From Pseudomonadota bacterium (GTDB taxonomy: Bacteria > Desulfobacterota > Binatia > Binatales > Binataceae): 64,000 bases of DNA. Shown here one piece after another: positions 51,602-60,742 of the stretch (position 1 is the first letter of the stretch; every line of letters starts with the position of its first letter). Made by a program: the position numbers and the translations under genes. The stretch is from contig JAJPJA010000033.1 of assembly GCA_021324455.1 (NCBI GenBank), positions 21,973 through 85,972 of the forward strand. The letters are read 5' to 3'. The notes under the pieces were generated by a model. The model did no database searches. It was not told the origin of the DNA and saw only the letters and a list, made by a program, of their open reading frames with translations.

Positions 51602-53032
51602 ATGGCTAATTACTCGCTTCAGGACCTGGTCGAATGGGACGAACGCATCCGCGAAAAGGTCGCGGAGTTCGGTCTGGACTGCTATCCGCAGGAATTCGAG
51701 CTGTGCGATCACAACGGGATGCTCGGGTACATGGCGTACTCCGGGATGCCTTCGCATTATCCGCATTGGTCCTACGGCAAGTCGTACGAGAAGCTCAAGA
51801 CGCTGTATGACCACGGCGTCAGCGGGCTGCCTTACGAAATGGTGATCAACTCCAATCCCGCGCTGGCCTACCTGATGCGCGACAACACGCTGCTGCTGCA
51901 GGTGCTGACCATCGCGCACGTCTATGGGCATAACGATTTCTTCAAACGCAACTTCACCTACAGCTCCACTCATGCCGAGTACACGATCGAGCTGTTCAAG
52001 GCGCATGCGCTGCGCGTGCGGCGCTACGTCGAGGATCCGTCGATCGGAATCGAGAAAGTCGAGCACATCCTCGACGCCGCGCACGCGCTGTCATTGCAGC
52101 GCCGGCGCAATCTCGCGATCCGCAAGCTAACCCAGGCCGAGCAGGTGCAGCGGGCGCTGGAAACCGCGCGTCCCCCCGACGATCCGTTCAAGCGCATTCA
52201 TCAGGCCAGGCCCTACGTCGAGCCCAACATCCGCAAGGTGCCCTACGAACCCGAAGAGGACGTCCTGCTCTTTATCCGCGATCACAATCCGTTTTTGCAG
52301 GAATGGGAAAAAGACATCCTCACCATCGTGGACGAGGAGTCCAAGTACTTCATCCCCATGATCGAGACCAAGATCATGAACGAGGGATGGGCCAGCTACT
52401 GGCACAAGCGGATACTGGAATCGCTCGGCCTCGAGCAGGGGCTGCGGCTGGAGTTTATCGTGCGCCACAACCAGGTGGTGCGGCCGATACCGGGTCAGCT
52501 CAACCCCTACCATCTGGGGCTGCGCATCTGGGAGGATCTGCATCGGAGATACACCAATCCCACGCCCGAAGAGATCAAGCGCGACGGTCCGCCCAACAAG
52601 ACCGGCGACGAGAAGATTTTCGAAGCGCGCGAAGTCGAACGCGACGTCTCCTTCGTGCGGCGCTATCTCACCGAGGACCTGATGCGCGACATGGACATCT
52701 TCCAGTACGAGCCGCGCGGCGAGGATCTGGTCGTCAGCAAGGTTTCGGATGAAGAGGGATGGCGCGCGGTCAAGGAAAACCTGCTGCGCAACATCGGAAT
52801 GGCCACCATTCCGGTGATCAAGATCGAAGACGCCGACTTCGGCCAGAACCGCACCCTGTACGTGAAGCATTATCACGACGGCCGCGACCTCCATCTGGAG
52901 TACGCCGAGAAAACGCTGGCCTACCTGTACCGCTTGTGGGGCCGCGAATGCGTGCTCGAGACCACCGTCCAGGGCAAGCGCAGCCTGCTGTGTTTCAACG
53001 ATCGCGGCTTTTCGGCCAAGGCGTTGAAGTAG
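51602..53032 (+). CDS. spoVR: SpoVR family protein
   Basis: A 476-residue soluble protein matching SpoVR/YcgB throughout: FGLDCYPQEFELCDHNGMLGYMAYSGMPSHYPHWSYGK (as successive blocks), AHVYGHNDFFKRN, CDHN and HxxGH metal-like residues, and IIETKIMNEGWASYWH-type motif (MIETKIMNEGWASYW). In Bacillus SpoVR is needed for spore cortex formation; in non-sporulating bacteria the prkA-yeaH-spoVR trio affects stress response and cell-wall integrity. ATG chosen over an upstream TTG because GGGAG is at a proper distance. Followed 22 bp later by an aminotransferase gene in the same direction. Confidence 0.95.
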   Translation: MANYSLQDLVEWDERIREKVAEFGLDCYPQEFELCDHNGMLGYMAYSGMPSHYPHWSYGKSYEKLKTLYDHGVSGLPYEMVINSNPALAYLMRDNTLLLQVLTIAHVYGHNDFFKRNFTYSSTHAEYTIELFKAHALRVRRYVEDPSIGIEKVEHILDAAHALSLQRRRNLAIRKLTQAEQVQRALETARPPDDPFKRIHQARPYVEPNIRKVPYEPEEDVLLFIRDHNPFLQEWEKDILTIVDEESKYFIPMIETKIMNEGWASYWHKRILESLGLEQGLRLEFIVRHNQVVRPIPGQLNPYHLGLRIWEDLHRRYTNPTPEEIKRDGPPNKTGDEKIFEAREVERDVSFVRRYLTEDLMRDMDIFQYEPRGEDLVVSKVSDEEGWRAVKENLLRNIGMATIPVIKIEDADFGQNRTLYVKHYHDGRDLHLEYAEKTLAYLYRLWGRECVLETTVQGKRSLLCFNDRGFSAKALK

Positions 53033-53054
53033 CGCCGCGCCCGGCGGAGCATCG

Positions 53055-54383
53055 GTGGCCCCAGAATTTGGTCCGGAGTTCGAGCGCGGGCTGCGCATGA
53101 TGCTCGACGCGATCGCGCGCGCGCAGCGGCCTGGCTCTTCCGATCTTCCCGCGATCGACATGGCGGCGGAGCTGGCCAAGCTGACTCATCTGCGCGGCCG
53201 TCCGCCCTTTTTTGATTATCTCGGATCGGGAATCGGACAGGGCGCCCGCGTGCGGCTGGCCGACGGCCGCTGGATTCTGGACTTCACCCTCGGGATCGGA
53301 GTTCATCTGTTCGGCCACGGCAACCTTGACCTGATTGAAACCGCGATTCGCGCCGCCGCCGCGGACGTGGCGATGCAGGGCAATCTCATCTTCAATTCGG
53401 AATACCTCGGGCTGATGGAAACCCTGCTGGCCCACGCGCCGCGCGGCATCGACCGCTGCTGGCTGTCGCTGTCGGGGGCGGACGCCAACGAGAACGCGCT
53501 CAAACTGCTGCGCCAGAAGCGCGGCGGCCGCCCGGGCGTGATCGCGTTTCGCGGATGCTTTCACGGGCGGACCGGCGCGATGGCGGAAATCACCGATCGC
53601 CCGGATTACAGGATGGGTCAGCCGTCCACGTTTCCGGTCGAGTACCTGCCATTCTACGATCGCCGCGATCCCTCCAGCGCGGAGCGCACCAGCCGGGCGA
53701 TGCGCGGCGTGATTGCCCGCGGCGGCGATCGGATTGCCGCCTTCGTGCTCGAATTGGTGCAGGGCGAGGCCGGCTTCCGCACCGCCCCGCGCGAGTTCTT
53801 CGTGCCGCTGTTCGAGCAATGCCGCGCCGCCGGAATCCCGGTCTGGGTCGACGAGGTGCAGACCTTCGCGCGCGTCACCGAGCTGTTCGCCGCCGATCTG
53901 CTCAACCTGGCCGAATACGTCGACGTCATCACTGTGGGCAAGACGCTGCAGGGCAGTGCGATGCTTTACCGGCATGAGCTGGCGCCCGATCCGGGTCTGA
54001 TCTCGGGCACGTTCTCGGGCGCGACGGCGGCGATGGCGGTGGGGCGGCGGATCGTCGAAAAGCTGACCGGGGAGAATTTCTTCGGCCCGCACGGACGCGA
54101 AAAGCAGCTGGAAAATCTCACTCGCGATCATCTGGCCGCCCTCTCCCGGCGCCATCCCAATCAAATCTCCGAAGTCGACGGAATCGGCGCGATGATTTCC
54201 TTTCGCGTGGGCGACGCGAGCCTCAACCACACCCGCGCCTTCATCCAGCGCGCGTTCAAAGAGGGACTGGCGCTGTATTACGGGGGCCGCGACCCCGCCT
54301 GTGTGCGCCTGTTCCTGCCCGCCGGCGTGCTGACCGAAACGGAACTGGCGCAGGCCTTCGAGATTATCGAGCGCTGTCTGTAG
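53055..54383 (+). CDS. Class III PLP-dependent aminotransferase adjoining the prkA-yeaH-spoVR set
   Basis: A 442-residue fold-type I aminotransferase starting at GTG. The PLP lysine is Lys296 in VITVGKTLQGSAM, and Asp266 is in VWVDEVQTFARV. LSLSGADANENALKLL is the phosphate loop, and FRGCFHGRTGAMAEIT is typical. It has a shortened cofactor motif compared with BioA- or ArgD-like enzymes (ISGTFSGATAAMAVG) and ends in a standard small domain. Position directly behind spoVR suggests shared regulation under stress. The substrate is unknown, with lysine or omega-amino acids as candidates. Confidence 0.82.
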   Translation: MAPEFGPEFERGLRMMLDAIARAQRPGSSDLPAIDMAAELAKLTHLRGRPPFFDYLGSGIGQGARVRLADGRWILDFTLGIGVHLFGHGNLDLIETAIRAAAADVAMQGNLIFNSEYLGLMETLLAHAPRGIDRCWLSLSGADANENALKLLRQKRGGRPGVIAFRGCFHGRTGAMAEITDRPDYRMGQPSTFPVEYLPFYDRRDPSSAERTSRAMRGVIARGGDRIAAFVLELVQGEAGFRTAPREFFVPLFEQCRAAGIPVWVDEVQTFARVTELFAADLLNLAEYVDVITVGKTLQGSAMLYRHELAPDPGLISGTFSGATAAMAVGRRIVEKLTGENFFGPHGREKQLENLTRDHLAALSRRHPNQISEVDGIGAMISFRVGDASLNHTRAFIQRAFKEGLALYYGGRDPACVRLFLPAGVLTETELAQAFEIIERCL

Positions 54384-54452
54384 GAACGGGCGGCAAAGGC
54401 AACCCTCCGATCGAAATACGGATGCGGCCGATCTGGCGCTGCCCGATTGGGA

Positions 54453-55340
54453 TCAGCCCGCCTTTTTCTTCAGTTCCGAATTGATTACCGAATCCAGCAC
54501 CTCGGGTTCCGCGCCGAGGACCGGGATACCGTCGATGAACAGCGTTGGCGTGGAGACGACGTGCGCGTTCTGGCCGTCCATGATGTCCTGGGCGACGCGC
54601 TGGTCGGCCGATTGACCCATCATGCAGGCATGCAGCGCCTCGGGGTCCAGTTGATTGTGGCGCGCGAAATCGTCGATATGCTGGGCCAGGTTGTCGGTTG
54701 TGATCGACGCCTGGTCGCGATAAATCTCGCGGGCAAAATCCCAGAACGCGCCCGGATTCTGCAGCCGCACGCATTCCGCTGCGATGGCCGCCGCGCGGGC
54801 CCATTGATGCCCCTGGAGCGGGAAATTCTTGAACACCAGTCTTATCTTGCCGTTATACTTGCTCTCGACCGCGGTCTCGACCACGCCCATCGCATGCGCG
54901 CAATGGGGGCATTCGAAGTCCGCGAACTCCACGATCGTGATCGGGGCGTTGGCCGGCCCCAGAGTCGGCCGGTCCTCCAGATGCATCGAGCCCAGCTTGA
55001 CCCTGCCCCATGGATCGGCGTTAAGGTCCAGCAACTCGCCCACGATTACGTCGCTGACGCCGGGTTCAGTGAACAGCGTCCCGGCCTTGAAGGAGCCGCC
55101 GCGTTCGTCGCTGACCGTGATGGTGCGGCTCTGGATGCGCCCGAGCGGCGTCCTGACCGGCGGCCCCAGCGTGATATTGCGGGTGCTGGGCAGCCGGTAA
55201 TGCTTCTGCAAAAAGGCGATCAGCTGGTCGTCCGTATAGCCGGCGGCGGCGCTGAGGTCCTGTCCCCGGGTCGCGAAGAGAAACGCTCCCAGGACGAATG
55301 CCGCCGCGCAGGCGGCGGCCGCGAAACGGATTTTCTTCAT
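54453..55340 (-). CDS. DsbA-like thioredoxin-fold protein, exported
   Basis: A 295-residue protein. An N-terminal signal or anchor (MKKIRFAAAACAAAFVLGAFLFA) precedes a linker region of about 100 residues (YTDDQLIAFLQKHYRLPSTRNITLGPPVRTPLGR...). The C-terminal DsbA/thioredoxin_4 domain carries the redox motif FADFECPHCAHAMG and the cis-Pro loop STPTLFIDGIPVLG. The N-terminal half matches a recurrent module with modelled SurA/thioredoxin-family linkers. It should oxidise or isomerise disulfides in the periplasm; partners unknown. The ATG (MKKIRF) is preferred to an upstream GTG. Confidence 0.85.
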   Translation of the reverse strand: MKKIRFAAAACAAAFVLGAFLFATRGQDLSAAAGYTDDQLIAFLQKHYRLPSTRNITLGPPVRTPLGRIQSRTITVSDERGGSFKAGTLFTEPGVSDVIVGELLDLNADPWGRVKLGSMHLEDRPTLGPANAPITIVEFADFECPHCAHAMGVVETAVESKYNGKIRLVFKNFPLQGHQWARAAAIAAECVRLQNPGAFWDFAREIYRDQASITTDNLAQHIDDFARHNQLDPEALHACMMGQSADQRVAQDIMDGQNAHVVSTPTLFIDGIPVLGAEPEVLDSVINSELKKKAG

Positions 55341-55491
55341 GGTCACCGGAGTACCGTTGTGGGCGCGATGGCGCGCGTTGGAGTTGGAGGATTCGACAGC
55401 CGCGGCATAACCGAACTTTAACCGCCGGTCGGCTCAAAAAGAAGGGCCTCGCGGCCTTCGCCTGCCCGGCGCCGATCAAGTATGTTACACG

Positions 55492-58400
55492 ATGTCCGCT
55501 GGCAGGAGGAAAAGTGCGCTCCCGGTTATGATTCGGCCCGATAGGTGGTGTAAGTCGAAGGCCGCCGCGATCGCCGCCGCGTCGCTGTTATTGTGCGCGT
55601 CTGCGGCCTGGGCACAGTCGGCGCAGCCTCAGAGCGGCGACGGCCGCGCGGTCGGCATCTTCTGCGGCGTCATCCTCCTGGCGCTGGTGCTCTACTCATT
55701 TCTGCTCTATTGCAGGCCGCTGCTCGAAGACGAAGGCCAGGGGATCGTCTGGGCCTTCCTGCTGCTGCTCGCCCTGATGATGCTGAAGTTCGCGCTCCTG
55801 CCGGTTCTGCCGGGATTGGGAATTGACGTCGGCAGTTACGAGTCATGGGCGCTGCGGATGGTGGACGTGGGTCCGGCGCGGATGTACCAGCACGGATACT
55901 TCCTTGATTATCCGCCCGGCTATCTCTATCTGTTGTGGGCCGCCGGCACCGCCGCCCGCGCGCTGGGGCTCAGCGGCGAGATGCAGCGCATCATGATCGA
56001 AAGTCCCGCGATTGCCGGCGACCTGCTGCTGGGCGGGCTGATATTCGCGCTCGTGCGCAAAAGCGCGCCGGCCTATCTGGCGTACGCCGCGATGGCGTTG
56101 TTCGCGCTCAATCCCGCCCTGCTCTACGACACCGTCGTATGGGGACAGAGCGACTCGATTCCGGCGCTGCTGATGCTGCTGTCGATCCTGATGCTGCTGG
56201 AGCGGGAATACGAACTGGGATGGGGACTGGGCGCGCTGGCGGTGCTGACCAAACCGCAGGCATTGGCGCTGATGCCGGTGCTGGGGCTATGGACGCTGAT
56301 CAAGGGCGAGCGCCAGGACTGGCTGCGCTCGGCGCTGGCTTTTGCCGCCTTCGGCCTGGTGACCATCGCGCCCTTTCAGATCGGGCATCCATGGAGCTGG
56401 CTCTTCGAGCTCTATTCCAGCACCGCCGGCTACTATCATGAAACCGCGGTCAACGCGTTCAATCTGATGGCGCTGATCTTCGGCTTGCGGCGCGACGACG
56501 GTATCGCAGTCCTGGGCGTGTCATGCTTCGCGCTGGGCATGACGCTGGTGGCAGCGATGTACGCCTTGGTCGCATATCTGCTGTGGCGGCGATCCGACGG
56601 CACGGGATTGTTGCTGGCCTCGTTTGTGGCGATTACGGGATTTTTTGTTCTGGCCCCGCGGATGCACGAGCGCTACCTTTACCCCGCGCTGGTGATCCTG
56701 ATTCCGCTGGCAATCGAATCACCCGCCGCGCTCGCCATTTTCGGCGCTCTGACGCTGACCTTCCTGTTCAATCTGATCTATGTCAAGAAGATTCTCGACA
56801 CCAATTCCTTTTTGGACGCGCGCGACGGCTGGGCGATGCTGGCGTCGAGCGTCAACGTGGTTATTTTCGGCGCGAGCCTCTGGTATGGATGGCGGACCGT
56901 TGAGCATTCTCAGCCGGCGATGAAACTGTCTGAAATCTGGCGCCGCTTCGAAATTGCGGCCAACCAGCCGACCGCGCGCTCCGCGCCGCCCGCCGGCGTC
57001 GAGGGCAGGCAATACCCGCCATGGCAGCGCGTCGATACCGTTATCATCTCCGCCCTGCTGATTGCCGCGGTGTTCCTGCGCTTTTACCGCCTCGGCCATC
57101 CCAACGAGATCGTCTTCGACGAGGTGCATTTTGTCGGCCAGGCGCGCCATTATCTGCATGGCGAGGACTTCCTCGATCCGCATCCGCCGCTGGCTAAGCT
57201 GCTCATCGCGCTGTCGATTCTGCTCTTCGGCGATCACTCGTGGGCGTGGCGTCTGCCCAACGCCGCCATCGGCACCGCCCTGGTCGGGATTACGTATCTG
57301 CTGGGGCGGCGGATGTTCAATTCTCGTCTGGTCGGCGCCCTGGCCGGTCTGTTCGTGCTGTGCGACGGGATGTTCGTGGTCGATTCGCGGATCGCGGTGC
57401 TGGATATCGTTTACGTCACCTTCGGCGCATGGGCCTATCTGCTGCTGTTCCGTTTTATCCAGATGCCCGACACGCCGCGGCGCCGCACCACGCTGCTGTG
57501 GATGGCGATTGCGTTGGGCTTGTGTCTGAGCGCGAAGCTCTACGTACCGGCCGTTACGTTCCTGCTGGTGACCGGCTTTCTGGTATGGGTGCTGATCGGC
57601 GAGCGTGCGCCGCGGCCGGTATCGATGCCGGCGCCCGCGCCGGAGCCGCAGCGGCGCCGCAATCGGCGCAGCCAGCCGAAAAAAGCGCCGCCGCCGGTGC
57701 CGCCCCCACCTCAGCGCCAGTGGGATCCGATGCTGGAGCGGCGCGTCGGCGGCGCGCTGGCGCTGGTCGGCGGGGTTGCCGCAATCGTTTACCTCGGCAT
57801 CTTTTTGCCCCATTTCATCCTCGGATGGTGGGGCGGCATCGCCGACCTGTTCGCTTATTACGGCAAGGTGGTCTGGTACGAACAGAGCGTCACCTCCGCC
57901 ACCCATCCCTACGCCGCCCCATGGTGGAGCTGGCCGCTGATGCTGCGTCCGATCGCCTATTGGCAGGATTTCCCGCCTAATGGGAACATCGTGGCGACGA
58001 TCTGGGGCGGCGGCAATCCCGCCTCATGGTGGGGCGCGCTGACCGCCATCATCATGGTTGCTTTTCAGGCCTTCGAGCGGCGCAGCCTGCCGCGCACGTT
58101 TCTCGCCCTGGGCTACGCGGCTTACCTGGGGATGTGGATACCGATCGGACGGACGCTCTTCCTCTATCATTACATGCCCGCCGTTTACCTCGGTTACATC
58201 GCGCTTGCCGCGGTGCTGGCCGAATGCTGGCAGGGTACGGCGCTGCTGGTGGAGAAAGTCGCGCTTCTGCTGACGCTGGGGCCCGCGATGCTGCTCGGGT
58301 TCGGCGTCACCGTCGGCGCCGCGCTGGCGCTGGCGATGCTGGTGACCTTTTTTGCGCTGCTCGGCGGCGAAGGCTACGACGGCAAGTTCGTCTGCGCGAT

Positions 58401-58527
58401 ATTCGTCGGCGCGGTGGTGATTCTGTTCTTCTATTACGTTCCGATTTGGCTGGCGCTGCCGATTCAGCGCGCGGGATATTATGCGCGGATGTGGCTGCAG
58501 GGACCCGGGCTGCGCAACTGGATCTAG
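55492..58527 (+). CDS. Tandem GT-C glycosyltransferase fusion (GT87-like half plus PMT/GT39-like half)
   Basis: A 1,011-residue polytopic membrane protein made of two GT-C domains. The N-terminal half (residues ~90-480) has GIDVGSYESWALRMVDVGP and DYPPGYLYLLW, then NPALLYDTVVWGQSDSIPALLM, as in lipid-linked-sugar mannosyltransferases of the GT87/DUF2029 type. The C-terminal half (from ~515) is protein O-mannosyltransferase-like: the luminal motif FDEVHFVGQARHYL with Asp543-Glu544, HPPLAKLLIAL, and a C-terminal PMT_4TMC-like block (FLYHYMPAVYLGYIALA). A Pro/Arg-rich loop (~705-745) sits in the second half. The start is uncertain; ATG at 55,528 is an alternative. The next gene starts 3 bp later. 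Confidence 0.82.
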   Translation: MSAGRRKSALPVMIRPDRWCKSKAAAIAAASLLLCASAAWAQSAQPQSGDGRAVGIFCGVILLALVLYSFLLYCRPLLEDEGQGIVWAFLLLLALMMLKFALLPVLPGLGIDVGSYESWALRMVDVGPARMYQHGYFLDYPPGYLYLLWAAGTAARALGLSGEMQRIMIESPAIAGDLLLGGLIFALVRKSAPAYLAYAAMALFALNPALLYDTVVWGQSDSIPALLMLLSILMLLEREYELGWGLGALAVLTKPQALALMPVLGLWTLIKGERQDWLRSALAFAAFGLVTIAPFQIGHPWSWLFELYSSTAGYYHETAVNAFNLMALIFGLRRDDGIAVLGVSCFALGMTLVAAMYALVAYLLWRRSDGTGLLLASFVAITGFFVLAPRMHERYLYPALVILIPLAIESPAALAIFGALTLTFLFNLIYVKKILDTNSFLDARDGWAMLASSVNVVIFGASLWYGWRTVEHSQPAMKLSEIWRRFEIAANQPTARSAPPAGVEGRQYPPWQRVDTVIISALLIAAVFLRFYRLGHPNEIVFDEVHFVGQARHYLHGEDFLDPHPPLAKLLIALSILLFGDHSWAWRLPNAAIGTALVGITYLLGRRMFNSRLVGALAGLFVLCDGMFVVDSRIAVLDIVYVTFGAWAYLLLFRFIQMPDTPRRRTTLLWMAIALGLCLSAKLYVPAVTFLLVTGFLVWVLIGERAPRPVSMPAPAPEPQRRRNRRSQPKKAPPPVPPPPQRQWDPMLERRVGGALALVGGVAAIVYLGIFLPHFILGWWGGIADLFAYYGKVVWYEQSVTSATHPYAAPWWSWPLMLRPIAYWQDFPPNGNIVATIWGGGNPASWWGALTAIIMVAFQAFERRSLPRTFLALGYAAYLGMWIPIGRTLFLYHYMPAVYLGYIALAAVLAECWQGTALLVEKVALLLTLGPAMLLGFGVTVGAALALAMLVTFFALLGGEGYDGKFVCAIFVGAVVILFFYYVPIWLALPIQRAGYYARMWLQGPGLRNWI

Positions 58528-58530
58528 AAG

Positions 58531-59268
58531 ATGTTCCGCCCTGCCATACGCGCGATTTTGCTGGGCGCCGCCTTGTGCGCCGCCCTGCCGCGTCCAGCCT
58601 GGTCCGCGGACAACCTGCTGGCCAATCCCGATTTAACCAAAGGCGCCGGCAACTCGCCCGACGCGTGGCAAAGTCAGGCATGGCAGGAAGGGCCGGAGTA
58701 TTCCACTTATCAATGGACGCACGAGGAGGGCAAGCCGGGCGAGCTCTCGGTCACTAATCTCAAGCCCAACGATGCCAGATGGGCGCAGTCGCTGAGCCTG
58801 ACCGCCGGATGGTATCACTTCAGCGCCGACCTGCGCGCGCGCAATGTCGGCAACAACGCCACCGGCGCGTCGCTCAGCATCATGGAGGACAGCATCACTT
58901 CACCCGACCTCAAGGGAACCACCGGATGGCAGCAGGTGGGCTTCTATCTGAAGGTCGGTCCCAAGGGCGCGGACCTTGAACTGGCGTGCCGGGTGGGGGG
59001 ATTCGGCAGCCTCAATACCGGCACGGTTTCATGCCGGAACATCAGGATGGAACGGGTGGCGGCGCCGCCCAACGGCGCGCAATCGCTGTTCGACCTGGAA
59101 AAGATCCGCAAGGAATCAGCCGAGGTTCCTATCGGCAGCCCATGGACGCTGGTCGCCACGTTTTTGTTCCTGATTGGAGTGTCGGCCTTCGGATGGCGCA
59201 CGTACGGTCAGACCCTGACCGCGGTCAGACGCGAAGAGGAACCCGCCAAACGGGCCTCCAACCGCTGA
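58531..59268 (+). CDS. Exported, C-terminally anchored carbohydrate-binding-like protein
   Basis: A 245-residue protein with signal peptide AILLGAALCAALPRPAWSA. The mature domain (residues 26-180) starts NLLANPDLTKGAGNSPDAWQ, and has WYHFSADLRARNVG and TGWQQVGFYLKVGPKGADLELACRVGGFG. This resembles the beta-sandwich of CBM4/CBM9-type carbohydrate-binding modules (NPDFxxG..P..W). A single membrane helix near residues 205-225 (WTLVATFLFLIGVSAFGW) anchors it outside the membrane. The 3-bp distance to the GT-C gene implies a shared task, such as presenting or recognising the glycosylated product (inference). Confidence 0.7.
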   Translation: MFRPAIRAILLGAALCAALPRPAWSADNLLANPDLTKGAGNSPDAWQSQAWQEGPEYSTYQWTHEEGKPGELSVTNLKPNDARWAQSLSLTAGWYHFSADLRARNVGNNATGASLSIMEDSITSPDLKGTTGWQQVGFYLKVGPKGADLELACRVGGFGSLNTGTVSCRNIRMERVAAPPNGAQSLFDLEKIRKESAEVPIGSPWTLVATFLFLIGVSAFGWRTYGQTLTAVRREEEPAKRASNR

Positions 59269-59269
59269 A

Positions 59270-59314
59270 GCCGCAACGGCGGCTGAAAACGAAGTTTTCA
59301 GCCGCCGTTGCGGC
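59270..59314. terminator. Perfect 21-bp hairpin immediately after the anchored-protein gene
   Basis: Two 21-nt arms around a 3-nt GAA loop; the core reads GGCTGAAAAC / GTTTTCAGCC. It begins 1 bp after the stop codon. There is a short T4 inside the stem but no T-tract after it, so it may be a terminator, an RNA-stability hairpin or a mobile palindromic repeat; a partial copy lies at 59,509-59,535. Confidence 0.6.
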
Positions 59315-59332
59315 GCGAGCGTCAGCCCGCGC
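59313..59332. repeat. Short GTCA-loop hairpin
   Basis: GCGCGAGC-GTCA-GCCCGCGC forms an imperfect 8-bp stem. The core GCGTCAGCCCGCG is the same as in the terminator at 45,481-45,522. Confidence 0.4.
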
Positions 59333-59427
59333 CGCCGCAGACTGTCATGACCGAGCGTCAGCGAGGGCGCGCCGGAATCAACGCGCAGCGATATTTCCGG
59401 TGTGCGCGCAAAGGCAAACCGCTTCGC

Positions 59428-59476
59428 GTTGCATCCCGGCCGCAGCGGCGCTGCGCCGCTGCGGCCGGGATGCAAC
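59428..59476. repeat. Perfect 23-bp inverted repeat
   Basis: Two 23-nt arms (outer end GTTGCATCCCGG, inner end GCAGCGGCG) around a 3-nt CTG loop. It lies in the 280-bp gene-free space between convergent genes. No T-run adjoins it. Confidence 0.7.
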
Positions 59477-59508
59477 CGTGAAGATGCTGGCGCAATTGCA
59501 TAAACTCC

Positions 59509-59535
59509 CGGCGGCTGAAAACGAAGTTTTCCGCC
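59509..59535. repeat. Partial copy of the 59,270 hairpin
   Basis: GGCGGCTGAAAACGAAGTTT continues into TCCGCCGCC. It repeats the inner part of the 21-bp hairpin with one lost base in the right arm. Two copies in 280 bp indicate a repeated element. Confidence 0.6.
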
Positions 59536-59548
59536 GCCGCCGCGCAGC

Positions 59549-60742
59549 TCAGCCGCGGGCGGGCGATGCGTCTGCGGCGCCGAGCGCGCGCACGATGCGG
59601 CCGCCGTACTTAAACGCCAGCCGCGCCTGGCGGTAGGGATAATAGAGGAAGGACAGCCGATACGGCAGACGCAGGCTGGCCGCATCGGCTTCGGTGGGCA
59701 GCAGCGCGTACGCGGCGGCATAGCGCAGTTTCGCGCCAATCCCGTCGGCCAACCCGATTTGCAATTTGAACTCCGACGGCGTCGCGTAATCTTCCGGCAG
59801 TCTGACGGTAATCCGCTCCACGAGGCGCGGCGCAAAGCGCAGCCGCCGCACGATCGACTCGACCCGGTCCTGCACGCCTGCGGGCATTGGCGCACCGAGC
59901 AGCCGATGCGCCATCCATAAGCCCGTCGCCAGAATTCGGATGCCGCCGCAGCCGCGGCCATAGTCGAACAGGAGCTCCCAATCCAGCTCAAGGCGCATCG
60001 CAAGCGCGATATCGACGGCGTGGCAGAGGCTTTGCCACGAATGCTTGGCGGCGTGCGCGCACAGGTAGAGCAGCAGGTCTTCGGGGCCGATTGCGGAAAT
60101 CGGCTCGCCCTCGAATTGCGCCGCCGCCGCGCGCTCCCAGATTGAATCGAACCAGCGCGCGCACGGAAACCCGCACGGCAGCATCCGCCAATGCAGATCG
60201 AGGTGGAGGCCGCCGCGCGGACTCACAAACGTCATCTGCGAGTTCCAATGCAGCCGCGCCGTTTCCTGCTCCCAGGGCAGATGCGAGATGGTGCGGTAGC
60301 CGAAGTCGGCCAGCGCTTTTTTGGCGCGAGTTATATCGGCCGGACGGACCAGCACATCGACGTCGCTCGAGGCGCGCCACGCGCTCGCGCCGCACAGCGC
60401 CGCCGCCAGCACCGGACCTTTGATCGGTATCGCGTCAATTCGATTCTCGCGCAGCAGCCGCAGCACCGAAATCAATTCGATGCTGAGCGCGAGATTCCTC
60501 GCGAGGTTGGCGCGCAGGCGCGAATGGATCGCGCGGGGGTGGCTCGCGCCGCAGTTCGCCGCGACGCACCACGCGACCAGCGCGTCAAGGCCGTGCGCCG
60601 CCGCGACGTCCAGCGCCTCATCCCAATCGCGAATCGCGTCCGCCGCCTCGCGCATCGATACGCCGCCGGCCCCGGCGCAAAACCATCGCGCACACGCCAG
60701 CAGCAGGCGTATCGCGGCGCTCCTGTGGACGTTGCGGTTCAC
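59549..60742 (-). CDS. Nucleotidyltransferase family protein (NTP_transf_5-like)
   Basis: A 397-residue protein. IPIKGPVLAAALCGASAWRASSDVDVLVRPADI contains the nucleotidyltransferase signature (G-S/A...D-x-D) at about residues 120-140. HWRMLPCGFP, PEDLLLYLCAHAAKHSWQSLCHAVDIALAM and a helical C-terminus fit the uncharacterised NTP_transf_5 family. Such genes accompany exopolysaccharide and peptide-export clusters. I start it at GTG 60,742, which overlaps the ABC transporter stop by 4 bp (GTGA) and implies coupling. The function is probably nucleotidylation of an acceptor; the acceptor is unknown. Confidence 0.78.
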   Translation of the reverse strand: MNRNVHRSAAIRLLLACARWFCAGAGGVSMREAADAIRDWDEALDVAAAHGLDALVAWCVAANCGASHPRAIHSRLRANLARNLALSIELISVLRLLRENRIDAIPIKGPVLAAALCGASAWRASSDVDVLVRPADITRAKKALADFGYRTISHLPWEQETARLHWNSQMTFVSPRGGLHLDLHWRMLPCGFPCARWFDSIWERAAAAQFEGEPISAIGPEDLLLYLCAHAAKHSWQSLCHAVDIALAMRLELDWELLFDYGRGCGGIRILATGLWMAHRLLGAPMPAGVQDRVESIVRRLRFAPRLVERITVRLPEDYATPSEFKLQIGLADGIGAKLRYAAAYALLPTEADAASLRLPYRLSFLYYPYRQARLAFKYGGRIVRALGAADASPARG

